The notes under the pieces are model-generated. The model made no database searches and was not told where the DNA came from. It saw nothing but the letters and a program-made list of their open reading frames with translations. 64,000 nucleotides of DNA from Micromonospora wenchangensis (GTDB taxonomy: Bacteria; Actinomycetota; Actinomycetes; Mycobacteriales; Micromonosporaceae), in contig NZ_MZMV01000025.1 in the NCBI RefSeq assembly GCF_002210435.1, positions 39,000-102,999 on the forward strand, read 5' to 3'. The stretch's first letter is position 1. Every line of letters begins with the position of its first letter. A program made the position numbers and the translations under genes. Of the stretch, positions 8,717 to 17,165 are shown in pieces.

Positions 8717-9772
8717 TCACGCCCCGAACTCCAGCACCACCTTGATGTCCTCGTCGGTGTGGGCGTACGCCTGTGCGTACGCCGACACCGGCACCCGGCG
8801 GGTGATCAGCGCGTTCAGCCACGACTGGTCGGCCCGGGCGAGCGCCCGGGCGGCCAGGTCCCAGTGCCGCCGGTTGGCGTTGACCGAGCCGAACACCACG
8901 TTGTTCTCCAGCACCAGCGCCCGGTTGAGCGCCCCGGCGTCGAAGTCGATGGTCCGGCCCCCGCTGGACACCCCGGTCAGGCAGACGATCCCGGCCGGGC
9001 CGACCTTGCACATGGCCTCCAGCACCACGGTCGGCGCGCCGGTGCACTCGACCACCACGTCCGGCTCGAAGTCCAGCTCGTCGACCGGCACCGTGTGGTA
9101 CGTCGCCCCGAGCGCCCGGACCAGGTCCGGCTTGGGGCCCGTGGTGTTGCGGTCCAGCACGTGCACCGACAGGCCACGCTGGACGGCCAGCAGGGCCGCC
9201 AGCAGCCCGATCGGCCCGGCCCCGGTGACCAGGACGGTCTGCGGCTTCCACTCGGCCCGGGTGCCGATCTGCGCGATGTGGTCCCACGCCTTCGCCACCA
9301 CGCTCGCCGGCTCCAGCAGCATCCCGACCGGGGCGAGGACGGGGTCCAGCCCGACGGCGAACTTCGGCTGCACCCGCCACCGTTCCCGGGCGAAGCCGGG
9401 CAGCCCCTTGATCCCGTGCTCGGTGTACCGGCCGTTGCGGCACATGTCCCACTCGTCGACGGCGCAGTTCGGGCAGGGCACCGGGTCGGGGTGGCGGACG
9501 ATGCCGGCCACCAGGTCGCCGGGTTGCAGGGTGCCGGACGGGTCCTCCAGCACCCGGCCGAGGGACTCGTGGCCGAGCACCAGTTCCCGCTGGCCGGGCG
9601 GGGCCTCCCCGTAGTCCCCGGCGATGATCTCCTGGTCGGTGCCGCAGATGCCGACGGCGAGCGCCTCGACCAGGATGGCGCCCTCCTCGGCCGGCGGCTC
9701 CGGCCAGTCCTGCACCAGCCGCAGCGAGTCGTGGACCCCGGGAGTCACCGTCACAGCGCGCACGGCCCCCAT
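8717..9772 (-). CDS. Glucose 1-dehydrogenase-type zinc-dependent dehydrogenase
   Basis: A 351-aa medium-chain dehydrogenase. AVGICGTDQEI holds the catalytic zinc Cys, LGHESLG the catalytic His-Glu, CPNC with a later Cys the structural-zinc lobe, and VTGAGPIGLLAALLA the Rossmann nucleotide-binding motif. The C-terminal segment NNVVFGSVNANRRHW is typical of the glucose-dehydrogenase C-terminal domain of the archaeal/bacterial glucose 1-dehydrogenase group, which oxidises glucose to gluconolactone with NAD(P). It is divergent from nuoC across a 248-bp gap with 23-bp tandem repeats, and convergent with the DUF2252 gene (16 bp). Confidence 0.83.
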   Translation of the reverse strand: MGAVRAVTVTPGVHDSLRLVQDWPEPPAEEGAILVEALAVGICGTDQEIIAGDYGEAPPGQRELVLGHESLGRVLEDPSGTLQPGDLVAGIVRHPDPVPCPNCAVDEWDMCRNGRYTEHGIKGLPGFARERWRVQPKFAVGLDPVLAPVGMLLEPASVVAKAWDHIAQIGTRAEWKPQTVLVTGAGPIGLLAALLAVQRGLSVHVLDRNTTGPKPDLVRALGATYHTVPVDELDFEPDVVVECTGAPTVVLEAMCKVGPAGIVCLTGVSSGGRTIDFDAGALNRALVLENNVVFGSVNANRRHWDLAARALARADQSWLNALITRRVPVSAYAQAYAHTDEDIKVVLEFGA

Positions 9773-9850
9773 CTTTCCCCGCCCCGCCCCGCACTGCCGG
9801 CCAAAGCGTCAGATGCCCGCCCCGCCCTGCCCGGCGACGCGCCAGACGAG

Positions 9851-9919
9851 GCCCGCCGGAACGGTCGTACGACGCCCGCCGGAACCGTCGTACGACGCCC
9901 GCCGGAACGGTCGTACGAC
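9851..9919. repeat. Three tandem 23-bp repeats, each with palindrome GTCGTACGAC
   Basis: Units at 9851-9873, 9874-9896 and 9897-9919 differ at one base. Each ends in the 10-bp perfect palindrome GTCGTACGAC (9864-9873, 9887-9896, 9910-9919); a partial CGTACGAC follows near 9966. The 23-bp period is close to two helical turns, so the palindromes face one side of the DNA. They sit between the divergent dehydrogenase and nuoC starts, as operator arrays do. Binding factor unknown. Confidence 0.8.
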
Positions 9920-10020
9920 GGGGCGCGGGGCCGTCCGTTCACCTCATCCAGGTGTCCGCCGGGCGCGTACGACCGGGCGGGCGGGCCCGGCGTCGGGGCG
10001 GCGGCCATAGGATCAACCGC

Positions 10021-10767
10021 ATGACTCCGGAAGAGGTCGGTCGGCGGGTGGTCGCGCTGCTCACGCCGGTCGAGGCGACCGCGTCGGTGTCCGGCGGGCA
10101 GGCCCACGCCCGGGCCACCGTCGACGTACCCCCGGCGGCCTGGGCGGACACGCTCCGCGCGGTGCGCGACGACGCCGAGCTGGCCTGCGACTTCTTCGAC
10201 TGGCTCTCCGCCGTCGACGAGTTGGCCGGCGGTTTCGACGTCGTGGTCCACCTGTGGTCGACCCGGCACCGGCACGGCGTGCTGCTGCGGACCCGGGTGC
10301 CGAGGCAGACGCCGACGGTGGCGTCGGTGGTCGACATCTTCCCGGGCGCGGCCTGGCACGAGCGGGAGACCCACGAGATGTTCGGGGTCGACTTCACCGG
10401 CCACCGGGAGTTGACCCCGCTGCTGCTGCCGCCCGAGTTCGAGGGGCATCCGCTGCGCAAGGAGTTCGTGCTCGCCTCCCGGGTGGCCAAACCGTGGCCG
10501 GGGGCGAAGGAACCGGGCGAGTCGGAGGCCGGTGGCGGTCGTCGGGCGGTCCGCCCGCCCGGGGTGCCCGCCCCGGGGGAGTGGGGTGTGGTGCCGGCCC
10601 CGGCCGGCCCGGTGACGGTGGGCGACGGGGCGCCGGCCCGCGCGCCCCGGGAGCGGCCGGCCCGGCCGCCGCGTACCCCCCGCCCCGGCGCGGCTGGCGA
10701 CGGCCCGGCGGTCGCCGACGGCCGGGCCCGCGGTGACCGGGGTGGCGACGAGGGGGGTACGGCCTGA
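10021..10767 (+). CDS. nuoC: NADH-quinone oxidoreductase subunit C
   Basis: A 248-aa homologue of the 30-kDa complex I subunit. The family signature is at about 112-126 (WHERETHEMFGVDFTG), followed by LTPLLLPPEFEGHPLRKEF. The C-terminal 85 residues are a low-complexity Arg/Pro/Ala tail. The start looks leaderless: TAGGAT at 10008-10013 lies 7 nt before the ATG. The stop shares one base with the nuoH start (TGATG). nuoD, which normally follows or is fused, is absent. Confidence 0.9.
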   Translation: MTPEEVGRRVVALLTPVEATASVSGGQAHARATVDVPPAAWADTLRAVRDDAELACDFFDWLSAVDELAGGFDVVVHLWSTRHRHGVLLRTRVPRQTPTVASVVDIFPGAAWHERETHEMFGVDFTGHRELTPLLLPPEFEGHPLRKEFVLASRVAKPWPGAKEPGESEAGGGRRAVRPPGVPAPGEWGVVPAPAGPVTVGDGAPARAPRERPARPPRTPRPGAAGDGPAVADGRARGDRGGDEGGTA

Positions 10768-11732
10768 TGCCGACCTGGTTGGAGCTGGTGATCCGGATCG
10801 GCGGGGTGCTGGTCGCGTTCCTGACCCTGCCGCTGATCGTCGGCCAGGCCGAGCACAAGGTGATGGCGCACATGCAGGGCCGGCTCGGTCCGATGTACGC
10901 CGGTGGCTTCCACGGGTGGGCGCAGCTCGTCGCCGACGGGATCAAGTTCGTCCAGAAGGAGGACATCACCCCGCGCGAGGCGGACCGGGCGGTGTTCCGG
11001 CTGGCGCCGGTGGTGGCCCTGGTGCCCTACCTGCTGGTGCTGCTGGTGATCCCGCTCGGCCCGGACGACCTGGTCGGGCAGCCGCTGGACATCGGCCTGT
11101 TCTTCGTCCTGGCGGTGGTCGGGGTCGGTGTGGTGGCGGTGCTGATGTCGGCGTGGGCCTCGGCCAACAAGTACAGCCTGCTCGGTGGGCTGCGTGGGGC
11201 GGCCCAACTGCTCGGCTACGAGCTGCCGCTGGTGCTGGCCGCCGCCTCGGTGGCGGTGGCGGCCGGGACGCTGAGCCTCGGCGGGATCGTCGAGGCGTGG
11301 CAGCCGTGGTGGCTGCTCTGGCAGGCCCCCGCCATGATCGTGTTCTTCGTGGCGGGGTTGGCCGAGATCCGGCGGCCCCCGTTCGACATGCCAGTGGCCG
11401 ACTCGGAGCTGGTGTTCGGCTACATGACCGAGTACACCGGGCTGCGGTTCGCGTTCTTCCTGCTCGCCGAGTACGTCGGGATCGTGGTGATCGCCGCGCT
11501 GACCACCGTGCTGTTCCTCGGTGGCTGGCAGGGCCCGTTCGCCGACGCCCAGCTCGGGTGGCTGTGGACCCTGCTGAAGGTCTTCGCCGTCTCGTTCGTG
11601 ATCATCTGGCTGCGGGTGTCGTTCCCCCGGCTGCGGGAGGACCAGCTCCAGCGGCTGTGCTGGCTGGTCCTGGTGCCGGCCGCGCTGGCCCAGCTCGTCC
11701 TCACCACCGCCGTACGCCTCACCCTGAACTGA
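10767..11732 (+). CDS. nuoH: NADH-quinone oxidoreductase subunit H
   Basis: A 321-aa membrane subunit linking the quinone chamber to the proton-pumping arm. There are about eight hydrophobic helices; the loop GRLGPMYAGGFHGWAQLVADGIKF and the acidic motif AEIRRPPFDMPVADSELV are diagnostic. It overlaps nuoC by one base. A 15-bp hairpin shared with the convergent protease gene follows. Confidence 0.94.
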   Translation: MPTWLELVIRIGGVLVAFLTLPLIVGQAEHKVMAHMQGRLGPMYAGGFHGWAQLVADGIKFVQKEDITPREADRAVFRLAPVVALVPYLLVLLVIPLGPDDLVGQPLDIGLFFVLAVVGVGVVAVLMSAWASANKYSLLGGLRGAAQLLGYELPLVLAAASVAVAAGTLSLGGIVEAWQPWWLLWQAPAMIVFFVAGLAEIRRPPFDMPVADSELVFGYMTEYTGLRFAFFLLAEYVGIVVIAALTTVLFLGGWQGPFADAQLGWLWTLLKVFAVSFVIIWLRVSFPRLREDQLQRLCWLVLVPAALAQLVLTTAVRLTLN

Positions 11733-11740
11733 GCGCCGGC

Positions 11741-11778
11741 CCGGAGGGGCCCCGGGTCACTGTCCGGGGCCCCTCCGG
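11741..11778. terminator. Bidirectional terminator between nuoH and the S8 protease gene
   Basis: A perfect 15-bp inverted repeat, CCGGAGGGGCCCCGG (11741-11755) against 11764-11778 with an 8-nt loop, lies between two convergent stops. Confidence 0.75.
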
Positions 11779-11783
11779 CGCGC

Positions 11784-13100
11784 TCACGGCGCGGCGTAGA
11801 GCAGGCGGTTCGGGGAGCCGGTCCCCGGGTTGACGACCTTGCCGGTGGTGGCGGCGGTGATCAGCGCGCTCTTGGCGGTGGCGAGGGTCGCCGTCGGGTT
11901 GGTCTGCCGGTAGCGGGCCAGCCAGCCGGTGACGTGCGGGGCCGCCATCGAGGTGCCGGACCAGCCGCTGGCCACGGCGGTGTTCGAGGCGATGCCGGCG
12001 GAGGTGATGTCCACCCCCGGGGCGAAGATGTCGACGCAGGTCCCGTAGCTGGAGAACGAGGCCCGGTTGTCGTTGATGTCGGTCGCCGCGACGGTGATGC
12101 CCCGGCTGGACCGGGGGCCGTTGGTGCAGGCGTCGGTGTTGAAGTTGTTGGCGATGAAGACCGGGTAAACGCCGTGGTCGATCAGGTTCTCGATCGAGGT
12201 GTTCGCGGAGGTGCCGTAGCCCTGGAGGCTGAAGTTCGCCACCGACACGGTCGCGTGGTTGGTGGCCAGCCAGTCGACGCCCTCGATCAGGTCGGTGCTC
12301 CACCCGGAGTTGTCGCACTGGAGCACCCGGACCGCCCGCAGGGTCACCGACTTGGCGACCCCGTAGGTGGTGCCGCCGATGGTGCCGGCGACGTGCGTGC
12401 CGTGGCCGTGGCAGTCGTTGGTGCCGTTGCCGTCACCGACCGCGTCGTAGACCCCGGCGGCGCGGGTGCCGAAGTCGACGTGGGTGGCCCGGATGCCGGA
12501 GTCGACGATGTAGGCGGTCACCCCGGAACCGGTCGAGGTGTAGCCGAAGCTGTTGCTCAGCGGCAGGTTGCGCTGGTCGATGCGGTCCAGCCCCCACGAC
12601 GGCGGGTTGCTCTGCACGGCCTGGATGGACACGCCACCGGCCTGGGCCCGCTCGGCGCGGGCGGTCGTCGGTCCGGTCCGGTCCGGGGTGGTGCCGGTCA
12701 GCCCGCCCTCGATCCGGGTGTCCCGCTCGACGTACTGCACGGCCGGGTCGTTGCGGACGGCGGCCAGGGCGGCCGGCGGCAGCACGGCGGCGTACCCGTC
12801 GAGGACCTGGGTGTAGCGGTTCAGCACGGTGCCGCCGGCCCGCTCGGCGACGGCGGCCGACTGGTCGGTGCGGGCGAGGCGGGCGGTGCGCTCGCCGCTG
12901 ACCGGCTTGTCGTCCAGGACGACGATGTACCGGTCCGGCGCGGCCTCCGCGCTGCCGGCCAGCAGCGGCGCGGGCGCGTCCCGGCCGGGGGCGGGGGTGC
13001 CCGGTGCCGCGACGGCGGCGTTGGTGGTGGTGGCGAGCGCGCCGGCGAGAACACCGGCGAGTACGCCCAGACGTGCGGTCCTGCTACCCAGCTTGCGCAA
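11784..13100 (-). CDS. Secreted S8 (subtilisin/proteinase K-like) serine protease with I9 propeptide
   Basis: A 438-aa exported endopeptidase. The signal peptide is at about 1-32 (Arg-rich start, hydrophobic core, Ala-rich cleavage region). An I9 inhibitor propeptide follows at about 57-128 (DRYIVVLDD ... AVQYVERD). The catalytic triad is Asp200 (YIVDSGI), His233 (CHGHGTHVAG) and Ser384 (GTSMAAPH); Asn318/319 supplies the oxyanion hole. The start is TTG at 13100, preceded by GAGGAGGA about 7 nt away; the longer frame from 13202 adds non-signal-like residues. A promoter-like TTCAAG, 18 nt, TATGAC lies upstream. Extracellular protein degradation is the likely role. Confidence 0.9.
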   Translation of the reverse strand: MRKLGSRTARLGVLAGVLAGALATTTNAAVAAPGTPAPGRDAPAPLLAGSAEAAPDRYIVVLDDKPVSGERTARLARTDQSAAVAERAGGTVLNRYTQVLDGYAAVLPPAALAAVRNDPAVQYVERDTRIEGGLTGTTPDRTGPTTARAERAQAGGVSIQAVQSNPPSWGLDRIDQRNLPLSNSFGYTSTGSGVTAYIVDSGIRATHVDFGTRAAGVYDAVGDGNGTNDCHGHGTHVAGTIGGTTYGVAKSVTLRAVRVLQCDNSGWSTDLIEGVDWLATNHATVSVANFSLQGYGTSANTSIENLIDHGVYPVFIANNFNTDACTNGPRSSRGITVAATDINDNRASFSSYGTCVDIFAPGVDITSAGIASNTAVASGWSGTSMAAPHVTGWLARYRQTNPTATLATAKSALITAATTGKVVNPGTGSPNRLLYAAP

Positions 13101-13350
13101 GGCTCGATCCTCCTCGAAGGGGGAGTCCGTAGTGGACTGGTAGCCCGCCGACGGGAATCGCGGCGACGGACGCCCCCTAGTCGAACAGGTCATATTGACC
13201 ATCGTGTTAACTCTTGAACGCTGAGGGTGAATGTGTGGCAGCTCTCGGTGTCCGCTGTCGACAGTCGGTTCGGCCCGGCGCGCGGTGTACGGGAGGACGC
13301 GGCGCGCCCCCGACCCGGTGGGCCGGGCGGGGGCGCGTGGTCGGGATGGC

Positions 13351-14397
13351 TCAGCCGATCGGGGTGTGCTCCGGCGGCACCTGCTCGCCGGGCGGCGGGG
13401 GCGGCGGGGGCGTGCCGTCGCCGAACGGCCGGCCGCCCAGCGCCTCCCGCCCGTGCGGGCTGAGCCAGTTGACCAGGTCCGGGCCGAGCGGCACCACCCC
13501 GGTCGGGTTGATGTCCCGGTGCACCTCGTAGTAGTGCCGCTTGATGTGGTCGAAGTCGATGGTGTCGCCGAACCCGGGGGTGGCGAACAGGTCCCGCGCG
13601 TACGCCCACAGCACCGGCATCTCGCTCAGCTTCTGCCGGTTGCACTTGAAGTGGCCGTGGTAGACCGGGTCGAAGCGGACCAGCGTGGTGAACAGCCGCA
13701 CGTCGGCCTCGGTGATGGTGTCGCCGACCAGGTAACGCTGGTTGGCGAGCCGGTCGCTGAGCCAGTCCAGCCGGTCGAACAGCCGCCGGTACGCCTTCTC
13801 GTACGCCTCCTGCGAGCCGGCGAAGCCGCACCGGTACACCCCGTTGTTGACGTCGGCGAACACCACCGCGTTCACCTCGTCGATCTCGGCGCGCAGGTGT
13901 TCCGGGTAGAGCTGCGGGGCACCCTCGCGGTGGTACGCCGTCCACTGGGTGGACAGGTCCAGGGTCATCTGCGCGTAGTCGTTGGTGACCACCTGCCCGG
14001 TCGGCACGTCGACGATCGCCGGCACGGTGATCCCCCGGTCGTAGTCGGGGTAGCGGGCGAAGAACGCCTCGGCCAGCCGTTCGATGCCGAGCACCGGGTC
14101 GCGCCCGTCCGGGTCGAGGTCGAACGTCCAGCTCCGGGCGTCGTGGGTGGGCCCGGCCACCGCCATCGGCAGCGCCTCCTCCAGCCCGAGCAACCGCCGT
14201 ACGATGATCATGCGGTTGGCCCACGGGCAGGCCCGGCTGACGACCAGCCGGTAGCGGCCCGGCTCGACCGGGTAGCCGTCCCGCCCGTCGACGGTGATCC
14301 GGGTGGCGATGTAGCGCTGGTCCCGGGTGAACTCACCGCCCGGCTCGACGTACTTGCCGCCGGTCTGGGTCGCCGTCGTGCCGTTGCTCTCCGCCAT
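13351..14397 (-). CDS. Glutathionyl-hydroquinone reductase family protein (Xi-class GST, YqjG/ECM4-like)
   Basis: A 348-aa protein with the catalytic cysteine in SRACPWANR (Cys57) and the family motifs GRDPVLGIERLAEAF, TVPAIVD and NVNNGVYRCGFA-like (here ADVNNGVYRCGFA). The family reduces S-thiolated hydroquinones. Actinobacteria generally use mycothiol instead of glutathione, so the physiological thiol is probably different here (inference). The C-terminus carries an unusual Pro run. It is divergent from the SnoaL-like gene across 83 bp. Confidence 0.88.
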   Translation of the reverse strand: MAESNGTTATQTGGKYVEPGGEFTRDQRYIATRITVDGRDGYPVEPGRYRLVVSRACPWANRMIIVRRLLGLEEALPMAVAGPTHDARSWTFDLDPDGRDPVLGIERLAEAFFARYPDYDRGITVPAIVDVPTGQVVTNDYAQMTLDLSTQWTAYHREGAPQLYPEHLRAEIDEVNAVVFADVNNGVYRCGFAGSQEAYEKAYRRLFDRLDWLSDRLANQRYLVGDTITEADVRLFTTLVRFDPVYHGHFKCNRQKLSEMPVLWAYARDLFATPGFGDTIDFDHIKRHYYEVHRDINPTGVVPLGPDLVNWLSPHGREALGGRPFGDGTPPPPPPPGEQVPPEHTPIG

Positions 14398-14480
14398 CGT
14401 GTCGCCTTTCGTCCGCTTCGGCTCCCATCATGGCGGGTCCGGCGTCCGGTGGCACGGTAACGGGGGCCTAGGCTGCCCGC

Positions 14481-14903
14481 ATGATCGACGTGGAGGCGGT
14501 GGCCCGGCGGTTCGTGGCCGACGTGTGGAACGCCGGCCGCGAGGAGTCGGCCGACGAACTGGTCGCCGAGGAGTGCCCGGGGCTGGGCGGCACCGGCCCG
14601 GCGGCGGTGCTGGCCTGGCACCGGGAGCGCCGGGCCGCCTTCCCCGACCTGCGCTACAAGCTGGTGGACGTGGTGGCGGCGGGTGACCGGGTGGCGCTGC
14701 GCTGGCGGGCCGCCGGCACCCAGGCGGGACAGTTCGGACCGGTGCCGCCGACCGGGCAGGTGGTCAGCTACTCCGGGGCGACGTTCCTGCGCTTCGACGC
14801 CGCCGGGCGGATCGTCGACGTGTGGAGCGTCAACGAGCTGTTCCAACTGCTGCAACAGTTGGGTGTGGAGATGCTGCCGCCGCTCACCGACGCCGGGGCG
14901 TGA
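14481..14903 (+). CDS. SnoaL-like (NTF2-fold) protein
   Basis: A 140-aa small alpha/beta cone-fold protein of the SnoaL/ester-cyclase-like group, shown by FVADVWNAG, WHRERRAAFPDLRYKLVDVVAAGDRVALRWRAAGT and the FLRFDAAGRIVDVWSVNEL end. Most such proteins lack an assigned reaction. The start looks leaderless: TAGGCT at 14469-14474 lies 6 nt before the ATG. Its last 20 bases overlap the stop of the convergent Uma2-like gene. Confidence 0.8.
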   Translation: MIDVEAVARRFVADVWNAGREESADELVAEECPGLGGTGPAAVLAWHRERRAAFPDLRYKLVDVVAAGDRVALRWRAAGTQAGQFGPVPPTGQVVSYSGATFLRFDAAGRIVDVWSVNELFQLLQQLGVEMLPPLTDAGA

Positions 14904-15459
14904 TCCGGGCGACCGACAGGTTCACCGGGAACGGCTCACCGGTGTCGACGAACTTCGTCCACTGCCCGGTCTCGGTGTAGACCTCGTTCACCGCGTCGAT
15001 CTTGTAGGTGTGCACGACCAGACCGTCGTCCTCCACCTCGATCCGCCAGTGGAACGGGATGCCGGCCTGCGCGTAGAGGGTCGGCTTGAGCACCCGGTCG
15101 ATGGAGCGGGTGCTGGGGGAGACGATCTCGACGGCCAGCACCACCTCGTGCGGTTCGTACCGGGACGGCTCGCGGGCGGCGGCGGTGGACGTGGTCACCA
15201 GCACGTCGGGGATGAACGAGCGGGTCCGGTTGATCCGCACCTCCACGGCCTGGGTCACGTCGTAGTCGTCGGGGCAGTCCTCTTCGAGCGCGACGCCAAG
15301 TCGCATCGCGATGGTCTGGTGGATGCGGGTGGGGGAGGGGGACACGATCAGCACTCCATCGAGAAGTTCGCGGCGGCGGCCGTCCTCGGGCAGCGCGTCC
15401 AGATCGTCAGTCGTCCAGCCGCCCTCGGGCGGATGGTCGTTCTGCAGCGCGGCGGTCAT
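14884..15459 (-). CDS. Uma2-like (PD-(D/E)XK, DUF820) nuclease-fold protein
   Basis: A 191-aa protein with the Uma2 motif order: ELLDGVLIVSPSPTRIHQTIAMRL, then SFIPDVLVTTS, then EVVLAVEIVSPSTRSIDRVLKPTLYAQAGIPFHWRIE. The Asp and Glu of the second and third blocks fit a PD-(D/E)XK core, but the family's activity is unproven. ATG 15459 has GGAAGGA about 7 nt upstream; the frame stays open to 15795 without codon support. It lies between the NuoH and NuoI genes in opposite orientation. Confidence 0.85.
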   Translation of the reverse strand: MTAALQNDHPPEGGWTTDDLDALPEDGRRRELLDGVLIVSPSPTRIHQTIAMRLGVALEEDCPDDYDVTQAVEVRINRTRSFIPDVLVTTSTAAAREPSRYEPHEVVLAVEIVSPSTRSIDRVLKPTLYAQAGIPFHWRIEVEDDGLVVHTYKIDAVNEVYTETGQWTKFVDTGEPFPVNLSVARITPRRR

Positions 15460-15563
15460 CGGTCGGTCCTTCCCGGTGCGTCGTTCTCCCCGCCTGTCAG
15501 GGTAACGCCGGCAAACGCCGGGTGGTGGTCGCGCACGCCGTGGCCACAGGGCAGGATGACCCC

Positions 15564-15593
15564 ATGAGCGAGCGAGTCGGGGCGACACGGTGA
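15564..15593 (+). CDS. Nine-codon leader ORF coupled to nuoI
   Basis: ATG at 15564 opens MSERVGATR, whose TGA overlaps the nuoI GTG as GTGA. CAGGAT at 15552-15557 lies 6 nt before the ATG, as in leaderless messages. This may be the point where translation of the nuoI-N chain begins. Whether the peptide matters is unknown. Confidence 0.4.
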   Translation: MSERVGATR

Positions 15594-16249
15594 GCGAGCA
15601 CGGCGGGGGCACCGGCGGAGGGCTGGTGAAGGGGCTGGCGGTCACGTTGAAGACGATGACCCGCCGGTCGCACACCCAGCAGTACCCAGACGTCGCCCCC
15701 GAGTTGCCGCCCCGTTCCCGGGGCGTGATCGCGCTGCTGACCGAGAACTGCACGGTCTGCATGCTCTGCGCCCGGGAGTGCCCCGACTGGTGCATCTACA
15801 TCGACTCGCACAAGGAGGAGGTGGCGGTGGCCGGCGCGGCCCGTCCCCGCCAGCGCAACGTCCTCGACAAGTTCGACATCGACTTCTCGCTCTGCATGTA
15901 CTGCGGGATCTGCATCGAGGTCTGCCCGTTCGACGCCCTCTACTGGTCGCCCGAGTTCGAGTACGCCGAGTACGACATCAAGGACCTGCTGCACGACCGG
16001 GACCACCTCGGCCAGTGGATGGCCACGGTGCCGCCGCCGCCCGCGCACGACCCGCACGGCGAGCCGGCCAAGGAGGAGACCACCGCCGCGCGCAAGGCCG
16101 CCGCCCCGACCAGCTCCGCCGCCCGTCCCACCGTGGTACGCCCCGAGCCCGGCCCCGCCGCCCCCCGCGCCGCCGGCCCGGCCGCGTCCGGCGTCGAGCC
16201 GGCCGACCCCGGCCCCGGCCCCGCCGACGACGGAGGTGCTCCCCGGTGA
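15590..16249 (+). CDS. nuoI: NADH-quinone oxidoreductase subunit I (two 4Fe-4S clusters)
   Basis: A 219-aa ferredoxin-like subunit carrying electrons between the other peripheral-arm clusters and N2. Cluster ligands are Cys54, 57, 60 and 64 (CTVCMLCARECP) and Cys102, 105, 108 and 112 (CMYCGICIEVCP). The last 75 residues are a disordered Ala/Pro tail. The GTG start overlaps a nine-codon leader ORF, and the stop overlaps the nuoJ GTG (GTGA). It heads the nuoI-J-K-L-M-N operon. Confidence 0.93.
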   Translation: MSEHGGGTGGGLVKGLAVTLKTMTRRSHTQQYPDVAPELPPRSRGVIALLTENCTVCMLCARECPDWCIYIDSHKEEVAVAGAARPRQRNVLDKFDIDFSLCMYCGICIEVCPFDALYWSPEFEYAEYDIKDLLHDRDHLGQWMATVPPPPAHDPHGEPAKEETTAARKAAAPTSSAARPTVVRPEPGPAAPRAAGPAASGVEPADPGPGPADDGGAPR

Positions 16250-16788
16250 CCGGTGCGGACGTCCTCCTGCTCGCCCTGGGCGCGGTGGCGGTCGGGTCGG
16301 GGGTGCTGGTGGTCGCCACGAAGCACCTGGTCCGGGCCGGCCTCTACCTGGTGCTCTGCCTGGGCGCGCTGGCCGGCGACTACCTGGTGCTCACCGCCGA
16401 ACTGGTCGCCTGGGTACAGGTGCTGATCTACGTGGGCGCGGTGGTGGTGCTGCTGCTGTTCGCGGTGATGCTGACCCGGGCCCCGATCGGAGCGTCCGAC
16501 GACCTGGACCGGCCGGGTTGGCCGGCCGCGCTGATCGGGGCGGGCACCGGGCTGGGCCTGACGGCGCTGCTGGTCGACGCGTTCCGCTGGTCGACGGTGG
16601 AGCTGCCGGCGGCGGGCACCGCCGAGGGCATCGGCGAGCAGGTGTTCCGCTCCTGGGTGCTGCCGTTCGAGGTGCTGTCGGTGCTGCTGCTGGCCGCCCT
16701 GGTCGGCGCGGTCATCCTGTCCCGCCCCGACATCGGCCGCCGCCCCGACACCGCCCCCGCGCAGTCGCGAACAGAGGCCATCCGGTGA
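16246..16788 (+). CDS. nuoJ: NADH-quinone oxidoreductase subunit J
   Basis: A 180-aa membrane-arm subunit with five predicted helices, identified by KHLVRAGLYLVLCLGALAGDYLVLTAELVAWVQVLIYVGAVVVLLLFAVMLT with its conserved Glu and the pi-bulge region. The GTG start overlaps the nuoI stop by 4 nt and the TGA overlaps the nuoK start by 4 nt. Confidence 0.92.
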   Translation: MTGADVLLLALGAVAVGSGVLVVATKHLVRAGLYLVLCLGALAGDYLVLTAELVAWVQVLIYVGAVVVLLLFAVMLTRAPIGASDDLDRPGWPAALIGAGTGLGLTALLVDAFRWSTVELPAAGTAEGIGEQVFRSWVLPFEVLSVLLLAALVGAVILSRPDIGRRPDTAPAQSRTEAIR

Positions 16789-17165
16789 GGCCGGTCATCC
16801 CGTACGTCACCGCCGCGCTGCTGTTCGGCCTGGGCGTCTACGGCGTGCTGCGGCGACGCAACGCGGTGCTGGTGCTGATGGCGGTGGAGCTGATGCTCAA
16901 CGCGGTCAACCTGATCCTGGTCACCGCCGACACCACCGTGCGGGCGGTGCTGCCGCACTCCGGTCAGGTCTTCGCGCTGTTCGTGATCGTGTTGGCCGCC
17001 GCCGAGATCGGCGTCGGGCTGGCCATCGTGCTCCAGCTCTACCGGCTGCGGGCCAGCGTCACCGTCGACGACGTGCCGCTGACCGAGCCGTCCGGCGACC
17101 GCGCCGGTTCGACGGGTGACGTCGTGGCCGGGTCGGCCGGTGCACGGGCGGAGGCCGGGCGGTGA
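16785..17165 (+). CDS. nuoK: NADH-quinone oxidoreductase subunit K
   Basis: A 126-aa membrane subunit with three helices. The conserved Glu residues lie in LMAVELMLNAVNLI and in LAAAEIGVGLAIVLQLYR, both needed for proton transfer in the family. The C-terminus has about 30 extra Ser/Gly/Ala residues. Four-nt overlaps (GTGA) join it to nuoJ and nuoL. Confidence 0.93.
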   Translation: MRPVIPYVTAALLFGLGVYGVLRRRNAVLVLMAVELMLNAVNLILVTADTTVRAVLPHSGQVFALFVIVLAAAEIGVGLAIVLQLYRLRASVTVDDVPLTEPSGDRAGSTGDVVAGSAGARAEAGR

